The notes beneath the pieces are model-generated. The model made no database searches and was not told the DNA's origin. It was given only the letters and a program-made list of their open reading frames with translations. From an uncultured Clostridia bacterium (GTDB lineage: Bacteria; Bacillota; Clostridia; Oscillospirales; CAG-272): a stretch of 10,005 nt of DNA. The stretch lies in NCBI GenBank assembly GCA_947304475.1, contig CAMZBE010000022.1, positions 1-10,005 on the forward strand, in the 5' to 3' direction. Both the position numbers and the translations under genes were made by a program. Positions 1 through 7,150 of the stretch are shown here, one piece after another (the stretch's first letter is position 1; each line of letters opens with the position of its first letter).

Positions 1-1
1 G

Positions 2-1774
2 GACCTGCGCAACGACGTCGCGCTCGGACTGACCGTCATGAGCGTCGATCACGACTGCGCGCCCGAGATCGTCGGTATGATCGGCGCTTCGATCGCCCTC
101 TCGATCTCCGATATCCCCTGGAACGGTCCGATCGCCGGCGTGCAGATGGGTCTTGTGAACGGCGAGATCGTCGTCAACCCCACGTCCGAGCAGAAGAAGG
201 CAAGCGACCTCTTCTTAACGGTCGCCGGCTCGCACAAGAAGGTCGTGATGATCGAAGCGGGCGCGAACGAAGTGGACGACGAAACGATGTACAACGCCAT
301 CATGCAGGCGCATGAGGAGATCAAGGCGCTGTGCACCTTCATCGACGGCATCGTTGCGAAGGTCGGCAAGCCGAAGTTCGAGTATCCGTCCTGCGAGCTC
401 GATCACGATATGTTCGACGAGATCTTCGCCTACTGCGAGAAGCGGGTGATGGAAGCCCTCGACACTGACGACAAGAACGTCCGTGACGCGAAACTCCAGC
501 CCATCGTCGAGGACATCAAGGCGACCTTCATCGAGAAGTACCCCGATCTCGACGTCCAACTCCCCGAACTGATCTACAAGATCCAGAAGAAGATCGTTCG
601 CCGCTGGCTGATCGAGGACAAGAAGCGCGTCGACGGCCGTGCGATGGACGAGATCCGTCCGCTCGCCGCGGAGGTCGGGCTTCTGCCCCGCGTCCACGGT
701 TCCGGGCTCTTCACCCGCGGACAGTCGCAGGTGCTGACCATCGCGACGCTCGGTACCATCGACGAGGCGCAGCGCCTCGACGGCATCGACGAAGAGGACA
801 CCAAGCGCTATATGCACCAGTACAATATGCCCGGTTACTCCACCGGCGAAGCCAAGGCGGCGCGCAGCCCCGGACGGCGTGAGATCGGTCACGGCGCGCT
901 CGCGGAGCGGTCGCTCGTCCCGGTGCTTCCCTCGGTCGAGGAGTTCCCCTACGCCATCCGTGTCGTGTCCGAGGTCGTTTCCTCGAACGGTTCGACCAGC
1001 CAGGCGTCGGTCTGCGGTTCCACCCTCGCCCTGATGGACGCGGGCGTGCCGATCAAGGCGCCGGTCGCCGGTATCTCCTGCGGTCTGATCACCGAGGACG
1101 ACGGTTCCTGGACCACCATGATCGACATTCAGGGACTTGAGGACTTCTACGGCGATATGGACTTCAAGGTCGCCGGTACCCACAAGGGCATCACCTCGAT
1201 CCAGATGGATCTGAAGATCGACGGTCTTACCCCCGAGATCATCCGTGAGGCGCTCGCCTCGACGCACAAGGGCAGAGACTATATCATCGACGAAGTAATC
1301 CTGAAGGCGATCCCCGCGCCGCGCGCGACCGTCTCCGAGTACGCTCCCAAGATGATCACGCTCAAGATCAACCCCGACAAGATCCGCGAGGTCATCGGCA
1401 GCGGCGGAAAGGTGATCCAGAAGATCGTCGCCGATACCGGCGCCAAGATCGACATCGAGGACGACGGTTCGGTCTATATCTCCGCCGTCAAGCAGGAGAG
1501 CATCGACCGCGCGAAAGCGATCGTCGAGGCGATCGTGTTCGAGCCCGTCGTCGGCGAGACCTACGACGCGACGGTCACCCGGATCATTCCGATCGGTGCT
1601 TTCGTCGAGTACGCTCCCGGCAAGGAAGGGATGGTTCACATCTCCAAACTGCAGGATAAGCGCACCGAGCGCGTCGAGGACGTCGTGAACGTCGGCGACG
1701 CCGTCCGCGTCAAGTACCTCGGTACCGACGAGAAGGGCAGACACAACCTGTCCATGCGGGACGCCGATAAATAA
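2..1774 (+). CDS. pnp: Polynucleotide phosphorylase, N-terminus outside window
   Basis: Trimeric 3'-to-5' exoribonuclease that uses phosphate to degrade RNA and release nucleoside diphosphates; a cytoplasmic RNA-decay enzyme. The frame is open from base 2, and about 110 N-terminal residues lie off the left edge, judging by the family's usual length of roughly 700. In order one sees the end of the first RNase PH core (GMIGAS, NGPI), the helical linker domain (about 260-600), the second RNase PH core (about 625-1330), a KH domain with the GSGG loop (about 1394-1408), and an S1 domain (about 1550-1770; IGAFVEY, GMVHISKL). Phosphate-site residues are present as SSNGSTSQASVCG. The catalytic aspartates and lysine are in EDFYGDMDFK, matching E. 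coli D486, D492 and K494. All domains look intact, so the enzyme should be active. It ends with TAA shortly before a terminator. Identification is very secure. Confidence 0.97.
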   Translation, partial: DLRNDVALGLTVMSVDHDCAPEIVGMIGASIALSISDIPWNGPIAGVQMGLVNGEIVVNPTSEQKKASDLFLTVAGSHKKVVMIEAGANEVDDETMYNAIMQAHEEIKALCTFIDGIVAKVGKPKFEYPSCELDHDMFDEIFAYCEKRVMEALDTDDKNVRDAKLQPIVEDIKATFIEKYPDLDVQLPELIYKIQKKIVRRWLIEDKKRVDGRAMDEIRPLAAEVGLLPRVHGSGLFTRGQSQVLTIATLGTIDEAQRLDGIDEEDTKRYMHQYNMPGYSTGEAKAARSPGRREIGHGALAERSLVPVLPSVEEFPYAIRVVSEVVSSNGSTSQASVCGSTLALMDAGVPIKAPVAGISCGLITEDDGSWTTMIDIQGLEDFYGDMDFKVAGTHKGITSIQMDLKIDGLTPEIIREALASTHKGRDYIIDEVILKAIPAPRATVSEYAPKMITLKINPDKIREVIGSGGKVIQKIVADTGAKIDIEDDGSVYISAVKQESIDRAKAIVEAIVFEPVVGETYDATVTRIIPIGAFVEYAPGKEGMVHISKLQDKRTERVEDVVNVGDAVRVKYLGTDEKGRHNLSMRDADK

Positions 1775-1799
1775 GCGTCAACAAAACGAAACAACCCCG

Positions 1800-1828
1800 A
1801 AAGTGGGCGTCATCCGACGCCCGCTTTT
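1800..1828 (+). terminator. Intrinsic terminator after pnp
   Basis: The arms GTGGGCGTC (1803-1811) and GACGCCCGC (1816-1824) pair over 9 bp with one G-T wobble around the loop ATCC. AAA before and TTTT after extend the stem and give the U-tract. It starts 25 bp past the pnp stop codon and separates pnp from the next gene, which therefore probably has its own promoter or depends on readthrough. I saw no convincing promoter between 1829 and 1905. Confidence 0.85.
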
Positions 1829-1918
1829 CTTGTCGACTGTCGAAAACGAAGGAGCGGAGAGGGAACCCGGCGTCGTGCGCCGAAGAAGCCCGAACCGAGA
1901 CGAAGAAAGGAAAACGGT

Positions 1919-2809
1919 ATGGAGAACGCAAACCAAAAAAGGGACTGGAAGAGAGGGATCCTGAACAATCCGATCTGGCAACTGGCGGCTGCGGGAGCGG
2001 TGATCGTCGCGGTGTTGATCGCCGTCCTCGTACCGAGACGTTCATCGGACAAAAAAATCGGGGGGCAGGGGAACGAACCGGTCGTCCCGACCGTGACGCA
2101 CACGCTGACGGGAGAGGGGCGGGGTTCGCTCGCGCTCGCGGACGCCGCCCACCCGCAGAGCCGGGAAGACTGCCTAACTTCCGGTATGGAGTGCCTGCCC
2201 GCCGGGTGGCATGCCGCCTCGGGCTACGCGATCGGCGGGGCGTCGATCCGGCTCGCCCCGGTGGTGCTGATGCAACTCGACCGTATGATCCTCGACTACA
2301 CCGGGGGCAACGCCAACTATTCGGTTCCCTGCGTCACGTCGGGTTACCGCGATTTTCCGGCGCAGTCGGCGGGCGGTAAAACGCCGGGGTGCGATCCCGC
2401 CGGGACGGGTTACGCTCTGACGCTCTCACTCTGCGTCCCGCAGGGCGACGGAATGACGGTCGTTCCGCTCTCCAACCCGCTCGCCCAATCCTTTTCGGCG
2501 TGGCTCGCATCCCACGCGGCGCTTTACGGCTTTACATACGATACGGGCGGGGCGCTGCGCTACGTCGGCGTTCCGCACGCCTTCGTGATGCTGCGTTCGT
2601 CGCTCTCGCTATCGGCGTACGTTTCCGCCCTGACTGAAAAAACGCAAACCGCCCCCCTGTCGGTGGAGGCGGCGGGCGCAACCTATTCGGTTTTCTTCGT
2701 TCCCGCGCAGAAGGACGGGACAGCGACGCTCACCCTGCCCGAAAACGCCGTCTTCTCTGCGTCGGGTACAAACGCAGGCGGATACGTAATAGCGGTGAGA
2801 GAGCAATAG
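1919..2809 (+). CDS. Membrane-anchored, catalytically degenerate VanY-like (M15B) protein
   Basis: A 296-residue protein with a short basic N-terminus, one membrane segment (about residues 19-38) and an extracellular domain. The domain keeps the skeleton of VanY/DacB D-Ala-D-Ala carboxypeptidases: SGYR at 141-144 with a following Q149, a TG-Y-A-L pattern at 163-167 where active enzymes read H-Q-T-G-L-A-V-D, W195-L196, YGF at 203-205, and RYVGVPHA at 214-221 followed by a LSLSAY stretch. Aligning on these anchors, the zinc His is Ala161, the zinc Asp is Thr168, the catalytic Glu is Thr209 and the last zinc His is Ala212. Activity is therefore unlikely, and a binding or regulatory role in the cell wall is an inference. 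Five extracellular cysteines (85, 92, 138, 158, 172) could form disulfides. The start is supported by AAAGGA at 1906-1911, 7 nt before the ATG. It stands alone between two terminators. The fold assignment is moderately secure; the function is unknown. Confidence 0.72.
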   Translation: MENANQKRDWKRGILNNPIWQLAAAGAVIVAVLIAVLVPRRSSDKKIGGQGNEPVVPTVTHTLTGEGRGSLALADAAHPQSREDCLTSGMECLPAGWHAASGYAIGGASIRLAPVVLMQLDRMILDYTGGNANYSVPCVTSGYRDFPAQSAGGKTPGCDPAGTGYALTLSLCVPQGDGMTVVPLSNPLAQSFSAWLASHAALYGFTYDTGGALRYVGVPHAFVMLRSSLSLSAYVSALTEKTQTAPLSVEAAGATYSVFFVPAQKDGTATLTLPENAVFSASGTNAGGYVIAVREQ

Positions 2810-2813
2810 GAAT

Positions 2814-2843
2814 GCGGCGCGGGACTCCCGCGCCGCGTTTTTT
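2814..2843 (+). terminator. Strong intrinsic terminator after the VanY-like gene
   Basis: GCGGCGCGGG (2814-2823) and CCCGCGCCGC (2827-2836) form a perfect 10-bp GC-rich stem with loop ACT, followed by G and six T. It begins 4 bp past the TAG stop of the plus-strand gene. The last two T of the tract are also part of the TAA stop codon of the converging rlmH. Read on the minus strand the stem is followed by ATTCCTATT, a poor U-tract, so it probably serves mainly the plus-strand gene. Confidence 0.9.
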
Positions 2844-3321
2844 ATTTGTGATACCTTTTTCCCGCCCGGATCGAGTACGCCCGGTAGAGCGATTCGAGGA
2901 AGACCACGCGCATCAACTGATGCGGAAAGGTCATCTTCGAGTAGGAGAGTTTCAAGGTCGCCTTTTCCTTGACGGCGGTGGAGAGCCCGTGGGAACTCCC
3001 GATGACGAAGGCGAGCGTGCCGCCTGCGTCGCCGAAGCGTCCGACCGTCTCCGCGAACTCTTCCGACGAGAGTTGTTTTCCCTCGACGCAGAGCGCGATC
3101 AGCGGCGTCCCCTGCGGCAGGGCGGCAAGGATCTTCTCACCTTCCCTTGCGAGGGCGGCTGAAACGGCGCGGGGATCGTCCTCGTCCGGGATGCGCTCTT
3201 CGGGCAGGTTGATCTCCCGAAGGTCGCAGAACGCGGCGAGCCGCTTGCGGTATTCGGCGGCGGCGTCGGAAAGGTACGGTTCCTTCAGCGTTCCGACCGT
3301 GATCAGCGTCACGCGGTGCAT
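2842..3321 (-). CDS. rlmH: 23S rRNA pseudouridine-1915 N3-methyltransferase RlmH
   Basis: SPOUT-class methyltransferase that uses S-adenosylmethionine to methylate pseudouridine 1915 in helix 69 of 23S rRNA, acting on assembled 70S ribosomes as a homodimer. The protein has 159 residues, the normal family length. The SAM-binding trefoil knot is visible as LIALCVEGK (74-82), FVIGSSHGL (105-113) and the C-terminal KMTFPHQLMR (129-138), and the protein ends in the typical YHK. The family usually has IGG where this protein has IGS, a mild change. The start has a purine-rich ribosome site, AAGGGGG, just upstream (about 3329-3335). It lies 28 bp downstream of the DUF1015 gene on the same strand and is probably co-transcribed with it. 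Its stop codon sits in the T-tract of the converging terminator. Confidence 0.96.
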   Translation of the reverse strand: MHRVTLITVGTLKEPYLSDAAAEYRKRLAAFCDLREINLPEERIPDEDDPRAVSAALAREGEKILAALPQGTPLIALCVEGKQLSSEEFAETVGRFGDAGGTLAFVIGSSHGLSTAVKEKATLKLSYSKMTFPHQLMRVVFLESLYRAYSIRAGKRYHK

Positions 3322-3349
3322 GGGTTTTCCCCCTTCGTCAATTGGTGGA

Positions 3350-4597
3350 TCAGTTCTCTTCGGCGATCCGGCGCGCCTCGAGATAGTAGCGTTTGTCGCG
3401 CGCCTCCCCCATCGAGAAGGTCTTGCGCGGGAGCGCGCCCTTTTCGCGGACGGCGGGGAAGAGTTGTTCCTTCTCCATACCCGGGAACAGGAAGCCGATC
3501 GCGCCGCGTTCCGAAACGATCGAAGCCAGCGCGTCCTCGCCGTGGATGTAGTCGACCGTCACGCCGGGATGCGCCGCCACGTAGCGATCGAGGAAGGATT
3601 GCAGGGTTCCGACGTCGAGCGGGTGGGTTCCGTGCGGATAGGTGACGGTGGAAGAGGTTTCCCCCGAAAGGACGGTCAGATGCGTCGGGGGCGCGTCGGG
3701 ATTTTTGACCGACGCCGTGAGAACATCAGAGAGCAGCGCGTTCGTCAGGTCCCCTTCGTCCGCCCCGAATACGGCGCGGTAGATGGGACGGAAGACCAGC
3801 GCGGGCGAGTGCAGATTGACCAGTTCGACGAGGGCGTAGCGCGCGGGGTGCGTCAGCGCGTCGTCGCCGAGCGTGTCGAGCAGTTCTTCAAAGTACGCTT
3901 TCGCCGCGGCGAGCGAGTGATTGCCGTCGCCGACCGCGAAGACAAGGGGATCTTCTCCCTCGGGGGCGATCGCGTCGAGCGCCTCGTCCACCCGTTTCTG
4001 TTTGGCGCGGTCGAGAAGGTATCCGGTGACGTGCCCGCCGCCCTGCATCAGATCAAAGTCGTAGAGCGGCGCCGTGTCGGTCGCGAGATCGGCGAGCGGC
4101 TCGATCACGGTTTTGCCCGGATCGTCGAGCAGAAGCATAACGTGCGGCAGTTCGATCTTCGCGCCGCGGCGGATATCGACGCGTGGCGGAACGCGTTCCA
4201 GCACCGTTCCCTCGGTCGCCCGGATAGGCGGCTTGGAACCGGGTTTGTAGTCGTAGTCGAGCAGGTCGACGGCGCCGATCAAGCCCTCGCGCACCGTCCC
4301 GTCGGACTGCGTGCGGCGCAGGTAGATCATCGCGTGCGGATATTCGGTGAAGAACCCGTCGTTCAGCGCCTGTTCCATGGCGGCGTGAATACCGGGGATC
4401 CTCTCTTTCCGTTCCGGGAGGAACAATTCGGGGAGGATGAAGCGCAAGGTCGACGGCGCTCCTCCCACGATCGACTCGGTCTCTTCCCAGACGGCGGGTT
4501 CACTCGTGAATTGGTCGCAGGCAACGACGGCGTAGCGCGTGCCGTCGACCTTCTTGAAATCGGGCAGCAGGATATCGGCGGGATAAAAACGGCTCAT
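3350..4597 (-). CDS. DUF1015 family protein
   Basis: A 415-residue cytoplasmic protein without signal peptide or membrane segment, and full length for DUF1015, a widespread family with no settled biochemical role. Family signatures are MSRFYPADILLPD at the N-terminus, RATEGTVLERVPPR (126-139), ELPHVMLLLDDP (149-160), the VGDGNHSLAAAK block (222-233) that corresponds to the D-G-H/N-H motif of the family, and a C-terminal RKTFSMGEARDKRYYLEAR. The start is well supported by AAAGGAG at 4604-4610. It ends in TGA, and a second in-frame TGA follows at 3338-3340, so TGA clearly works as a stop here. It precedes rlmH by 28 bp. In some bacteria DUF1015 genes lie next to serine-biosynthesis genes (recalled, not checked); no such genes are present here. 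I know of no basis for naming a reaction. Confidence 0.9.
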   Translation of the reverse strand: MSRFYPADILLPDFKKVDGTRYAVVACDQFTSEPAVWEETESIVGGAPSTLRFILPELFLPERKERIPGIHAAMEQALNDGFFTEYPHAMIYLRRTQSDGTVREGLIGAVDLLDYDYKPGSKPPIRATEGTVLERVPPRVDIRRGAKIELPHVMLLLDDPGKTVIEPLADLATDTAPLYDFDLMQGGGHVTGYLLDRAKQKRVDEALDAIAPEGEDPLVFAVGDGNHSLAAAKAYFEELLDTLGDDALTHPARYALVELVNLHSPALVFRPIYRAVFGADEGDLTNALLSDVLTASVKNPDAPPTHLTVLSGETSSTVTYPHGTHPLDVGTLQSFLDRYVAAHPGVTVDYIHGEDALASIVSERGAIGFLFPGMEKEQLFPAVREKGALPRKTFSMGEARDKRYYLEARRIAEEN

Positions 4598-4651
4598 GGG
4601 GTACTCCTTTTTGAAAAGAAAAATAGTCGGTTAAAAAACGTTCGGTCGCGT

Positions 4652-4679
4652 ATAGGATCGCGCTTTGCGGGTATCCTAT
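4652..4679. repeat. Inverted repeat ATAGGAT-N14-ATCCTAT
   Basis: Two perfect 7-bp arms (4652-4658 and 4673-4679) have centres 21 bp apart, about two helical turns. The element lies between the start of the DUF1015 gene and the first hairpin of the candidate small RNA. Its spacing and AT-rich arms fit a dimeric regulator's operator, and the arms also resemble weak -10 boxes (TAGGAT, TATCCT). A plain hairpin is possible too. No known operator consensus was recognised. Confidence 0.4.
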
Positions 4680-4684
4680 CTATC

Positions 4685-4866
4685 GAGGGCGGGACGGCAA
4701 ACGGACGTTGCGATACGGTTGCCGCGGCCCTCTTACCGGGGGATCGCGGCGCGATGCCCCGAACCCGCGAACGGTGGGGACCGTCTCACGCCTTCGCGGG
4801 GGAGCCGACCTCGCCGTCCGCATTCCGGAACGATCCGGGACGGGCGGTCGGGGCGGTTCTTTTTTT
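4685..4866 (+). ncRNA. Candidate structured small RNA, class unknown
   Basis: This interval has no credible gene but carries consecutive plus-strand hairpins. Stem 1 pairs GAGGGC (4685-4690) with 4727-4732, and inside it CGGCAA (4695-4700) with 4719-4724. Stem 2 pairs CGGGG-G-ATCGC (4737-4747) with 4751-4761: ten base pairs, one G-G mismatch and a GGC loop. Stem 3 pairs CCCGCGAA (4764-4771) with TTCGCGGG (4793-4800), with an inner CGGT/ACCG hairpin. Stem 4 is the terminator at 4802-4866. Both flanking genes are on the minus strand, so the plus-strand terminator has no gene to serve unless a transcript starts within this gap. The 5' end is uncertain; a weak TTAAAA-N16-TAGGAT (4631-4658) would start it near 4665. 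Motifs of SRP RNA, RNase P, tmRNA, ZTP riboswitch, T-box and hammerhead were looked for and not found. 6S RNA is not excluded, but the serial hairpins do not resemble it. Confidence 0.5.
4802..4866 (+). terminator. Long plus-strand terminator without an upstream gene
   Basis: GAGCCG (4802-4807) pairs with CGGTTC (4854-4859). After a one-base bulge (A4808), CCTCG (4809-4813) pairs with CGGGG (4849-4853). After another bulge (T4848), CCGTCCG (4814-4820) pairs with CGGGCGG (4841-4847). An inner TTCCGG/CCGGGA hairpin caps it. That is 18 pairs in the main stem, including three G-T wobbles, with T7 (4860-4866) directly attached. On the minus strand the same stem has no U-tract, so it is not the terminator of the converging cysteine desulfurase gene, whose stop codon is 9 bp away. 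Confidence 0.75.
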
Positions 4867-4875
4867 GCAAACGGG

Positions 4876-6045
4876 TTAAAAGCGGGCAAGCCGCGAGATC
4901 TCCTCGGCGAGCGCCTCGCAGAACAGATCGACCTGTTCGGGGGTGTTCCGGTGCGAGAAACTGACGCGGATGGTCGCGTCGGCGTCGCTGTCCGGGAGCC
5001 CGAACGCCGAGAGGGCGGACGTGCCGTGCTTGCCGTGCGAGGAACACGCCGAGCCGCTCGATACGTAGACGCCGCGAGCCGAAAGCGCGTGGAGCATGGT
5101 TTCGCTCTTGATGCGCGGGAGCGTCAGGCTGACAATATGCGGGGCAAACGTCGGGGGCAGATTTGCCCGCACGCCCGAAAGCCGCGGATCGCCCGAAAGA
5201 CCGGAAAGCAGGCGCTGACGCAGTTCGGTCAGGCGCGCGACACGCTCCGAAAGGGCGGAAAAACCGATCGACGCGGCTTTGGCAAACGCGGCGCACGACG
5301 GCGGATCTTCGGTTCCGGAACGCAGCCCGGCTTCCTGCCCGCCCCCGAAGAGGATCGGGGAGAGCCCGCGGTTCCGGATCACGCCCGGATCCACCCAGAG
5401 CGCGCCGGTGCCTTTCGGTCCCTCAATCTTGTGAGAACTCAATGTGAGAAGTCCGCACCCGAGCGTCTTGACCGAGAACGGTACTTTCATATACGCCTGC
5501 GTGGCGTCGACGTGCAGGATCGCGTCGGGACACGATCGGCGCAGGGCGGCGGCGACGGCGGGAACGTCGTAGAGCGCGCCGGTCTCGTTGTTGACCAGCA
5601 TCACGCTCGCCAGAATCACGTCGGGGGTGGCGAGTTTTACGATCGCCTCGGGATCAAGCCGACCGCCGACCGTCGGGATCTCGACGATCCGAAATCCTTG
5701 GTCGGCAAGCGCGGCGAGGGGCATCTTGACCGAGGCGTGTTCGCCCGCCGACGTCAGAATCGTTTTCCCCTTAAAACGCGGCTTCGCGTGCGCGCGTCCG
5801 AGCAGCGCAAGGTTGTTTGCCTCGGTTCCGCCGGACGTGAAGAGGACGGTTCCTCCCGCCGTATCGCCGATCGTTCTGGCGATTGATTGCCGCGCGTCTT
5901 TCAGCACCCCTTCGGCGTCCTTTCCCATTCCGTGGAGCGACGACGGATTGCCGTATTCGCTCCGGGCGACCGAGAGGTAGGTCTTCAGCGCCTCCTCCGA
6001 GATCCTCGTGGTGGCACTGTTGTCAAAGTAGATCTCGTTTCCCAT
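4876..6045 (-). CDS. Cysteine desulfurase, NifS/IscS family
   Basis: PLP-dependent enzyme that removes sulfur from L-cysteine as a protein persulfide and passes it to Fe-S cluster, tRNA or cofactor pathways. The 389 residues match the family length. Visible features are FDNSATT (7-13), the GGTEANNLAL block (72-81), H103 over the PLP ring, N153, D180 and Q183, the PLP lysine K206 in SSHKIEGPKGTG, the group I loop GGGQEAGLRSGTE (234-246) and the persulfide cysteine C334 in GSACSSHGKHG. All catalytic residues are present. The start is 10 bp after the lipoprotein gene, whose TAA stop overlaps the ribosome site AAGGGG, so translation is probably coupled. No scaffold (iscU, sufU), thiI or mnmA gene is visible beside it, so its sulfur acceptor cannot be deduced. 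The last gene of the murD operon; no clear minus-strand terminator follows. Confidence 0.93.
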   Translation of the reverse strand: MGNEIYFDNSATTRISEEALKTYLSVARSEYGNPSSLHGMGKDAEGVLKDARQSIARTIGDTAGGTVLFTSGGTEANNLALLGRAHAKPRFKGKTILTSAGEHASVKMPLAALADQGFRIVEIPTVGGRLDPEAIVKLATPDVILASVMLVNNETGALYDVPAVAAALRRSCPDAILHVDATQAYMKVPFSVKTLGCGLLTLSSHKIEGPKGTGALWVDPGVIRNRGLSPILFGGGQEAGLRSGTEDPPSCAAFAKAASIGFSALSERVARLTELRQRLLSGLSGDPRLSGVRANLPPTFAPHIVSLTLPRIKSETMLHALSARGVYVSSGSACSSHGKHGTSALSAFGLPDSDADATIRVSFSHRNTPEQVDLFCEALAEEISRLARF

Positions 6046-6055
6046 CTCCGTCCCC

Positions 6056-7150
6056 TTACTTGAAGCGGAATTCGGTCAGCACGCGGGCGAACTCGTCGGC
6101 GTGGGCGGAAAAGGTCGTCTCGGCGGCGTCGGCGTTCTCTCCGACGGCGGAGAGCGTCAGGGTGTAGAGCCCGCGGTGCATTCCGGTACGGAGCATCACG
6201 TACACGACCGAGAAGCGGACGACGCGTCCGTCGCCCCGCCGCGTCACGCGGCATTCGTAGCGGAAGGCGTCGCTTCCGTCCACCTTGATCTGCTCGGGAT
6301 CGCCTTCGGTCAGGACGGTCACGTCGTTATAACGGAGTTCATATTGCTCCTTCTGCGACGCGAAATACTCCTGGATCGTCGAAAACCCCTCGGGATAGAG
6401 CGAGATGGCAGATACACCCGCCCCGTCGGCGGCATACCCCGACGAGATCCCCGTCTTCATATCGACGGTCCAGTCGAGGGGCAGATAGAGCGAGTAGTTG
6501 GTGACCTTTTCGTCCGAGGCGAGTTGCATCCCGTCGGGCGCGCCGTCGGTGATCTTTTCCGCCGCTTCGGGCGTCTTGGTCACTTCGCGGAAACTGAAAT
6601 TGGCGACCGTCAGTTGGAAGTCCTCGAGATGATCGGTATAACCGATCGTCCCTGCTACGGTGGCGTCTACTTTACCGGTGTAGGTCAGGATCGCCACGCC
6701 ATCGGACGGCGCCGCGCCCTTCTGGACGAGGATCTGCATCACTTTGTAGTTGACGCCGCCGCGCGTGAACGCGTACACCCACGCCCGTCCGGCGAGTTCC
6801 TCTTTGCCGACCGCATACTCCTCGTTTTCGGTCTCGTAGGTAAGCGTCGTTCCGGGATCGGCGATCGCGTCGATCGCGGCGCGGTTCGCGTCCCAGTAGG
6901 CGGCGAGCGTTTCCTCTTCGGGGGCGATCACGGTCGCAGACATCGAGGTCGGATCGAGTTCGGATACGAAGGCGGTGAGCACGCCGGTCGATCGGTCGAT
7001 CGTGTACCCCTTCGGCACGTAGAGCACGAAACCGTCAAGGTCGGGATCCGACGCGAGCGTCATCCCCTCGGGAACTTCGGACTTTTTGCACGAAGCGAGC
7101 AGCAACGCCGCGAGCAACAGCAAAACGAAAGTCAGGAACGCGCGTTTCAT
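6056..7150 (-). CDS. Lipoprotein with two PsbP-like repeat domains
   Basis: A 364-residue exported lipoprotein: basic start, hydrophobic run (5-18) and lipobox LASC with the acylated cysteine at 21. The rest is an internal duplication. Repeat 1 (about 26-188) starts VPEGMTLASD and repeat 2 (about 204-364) starts APDGMQLASD. Both then have a strand pattern LYVP/LYLP, a (T/W)-(I/V)-D segment, a stretch ending in a helix with tyrosines (TLAAYW; TIQEYF), and a closing strand of the type NFSFR or EFRFK. This layout resembles the PsbP/Mog1/DUF1795 fold that occurs in many clostridial lipoproteins; that assignment comes from pattern, not from a search. Function unknown; location on the outer face of the membrane is well supported. 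Its ATG overlaps the preceding gene's TGA (ATGA, 7147-7150), and GGGGGGAG lies just upstream. It is 10 bp from the cysteine desulfurase gene. Confidence 0.85.
   Translation of the reverse strand: MKRAFLTFVLLLLAALLLASCKKSEVPEGMTLASDPDLDGFVLYVPKGYTIDRSTGVLTAFVSELDPTSMSATVIAPEEETLAAYWDANRAAIDAIADPGTTLTYETENEEYAVGKEELAGRAWVYAFTRGGVNYKVMQILVQKGAAPSDGVAILTYTGKVDATVAGTIGYTDHLEDFQLTVANFSFREVTKTPEAAEKITDGAPDGMQLASDEKVTNYSLYLPLDWTVDMKTGISSGYAADGAGVSAISLYPEGFSTIQEYFASQKEQYELRYNDVTVLTEGDPEQIKVDGSDAFRYECRVTRRGDGRVVRFSVVYVMLRTGMHRGLYTLTLSAVGENADAAETTFSAHADEFARVLTEFRFK

Noticed and set aside
215..1744. A 509-codon minus-strand open frame opposite pnp
   Set aside because: Low-complexity Asp/Leu/Val/Arg composition mirrors the pnp codons; pnp itself is unmistakable.
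4764..4830. Resemblance to the ZTP riboswitch or a T-box (GGTGGGGACC, CGGGGGAGCC)
   Set aside because: The conserved GACTGGCG and CCTGGGC segments of the ZTP class and the full T-box GGGTGG-ACCGCG segment are missing, and no gene lies downstream on that strand.
2969..4879. A 636-codon plus-strand open frame opposite DUF1015 and rlmH
   Set aside because: It is antisense to two recognisable genes, Arg/Gly-rich, has no family motifs, and is the expected by-product of GC-rich third positions.
4680..4889. A 69-codon minus-strand frame in the gap downstream of the cysteine desulfurase gene
   Set aside because: Pro/Arg-rich, overlaps the end of the desulfurase gene, has no ribosome site, and the bases are better explained by RNA hairpins.
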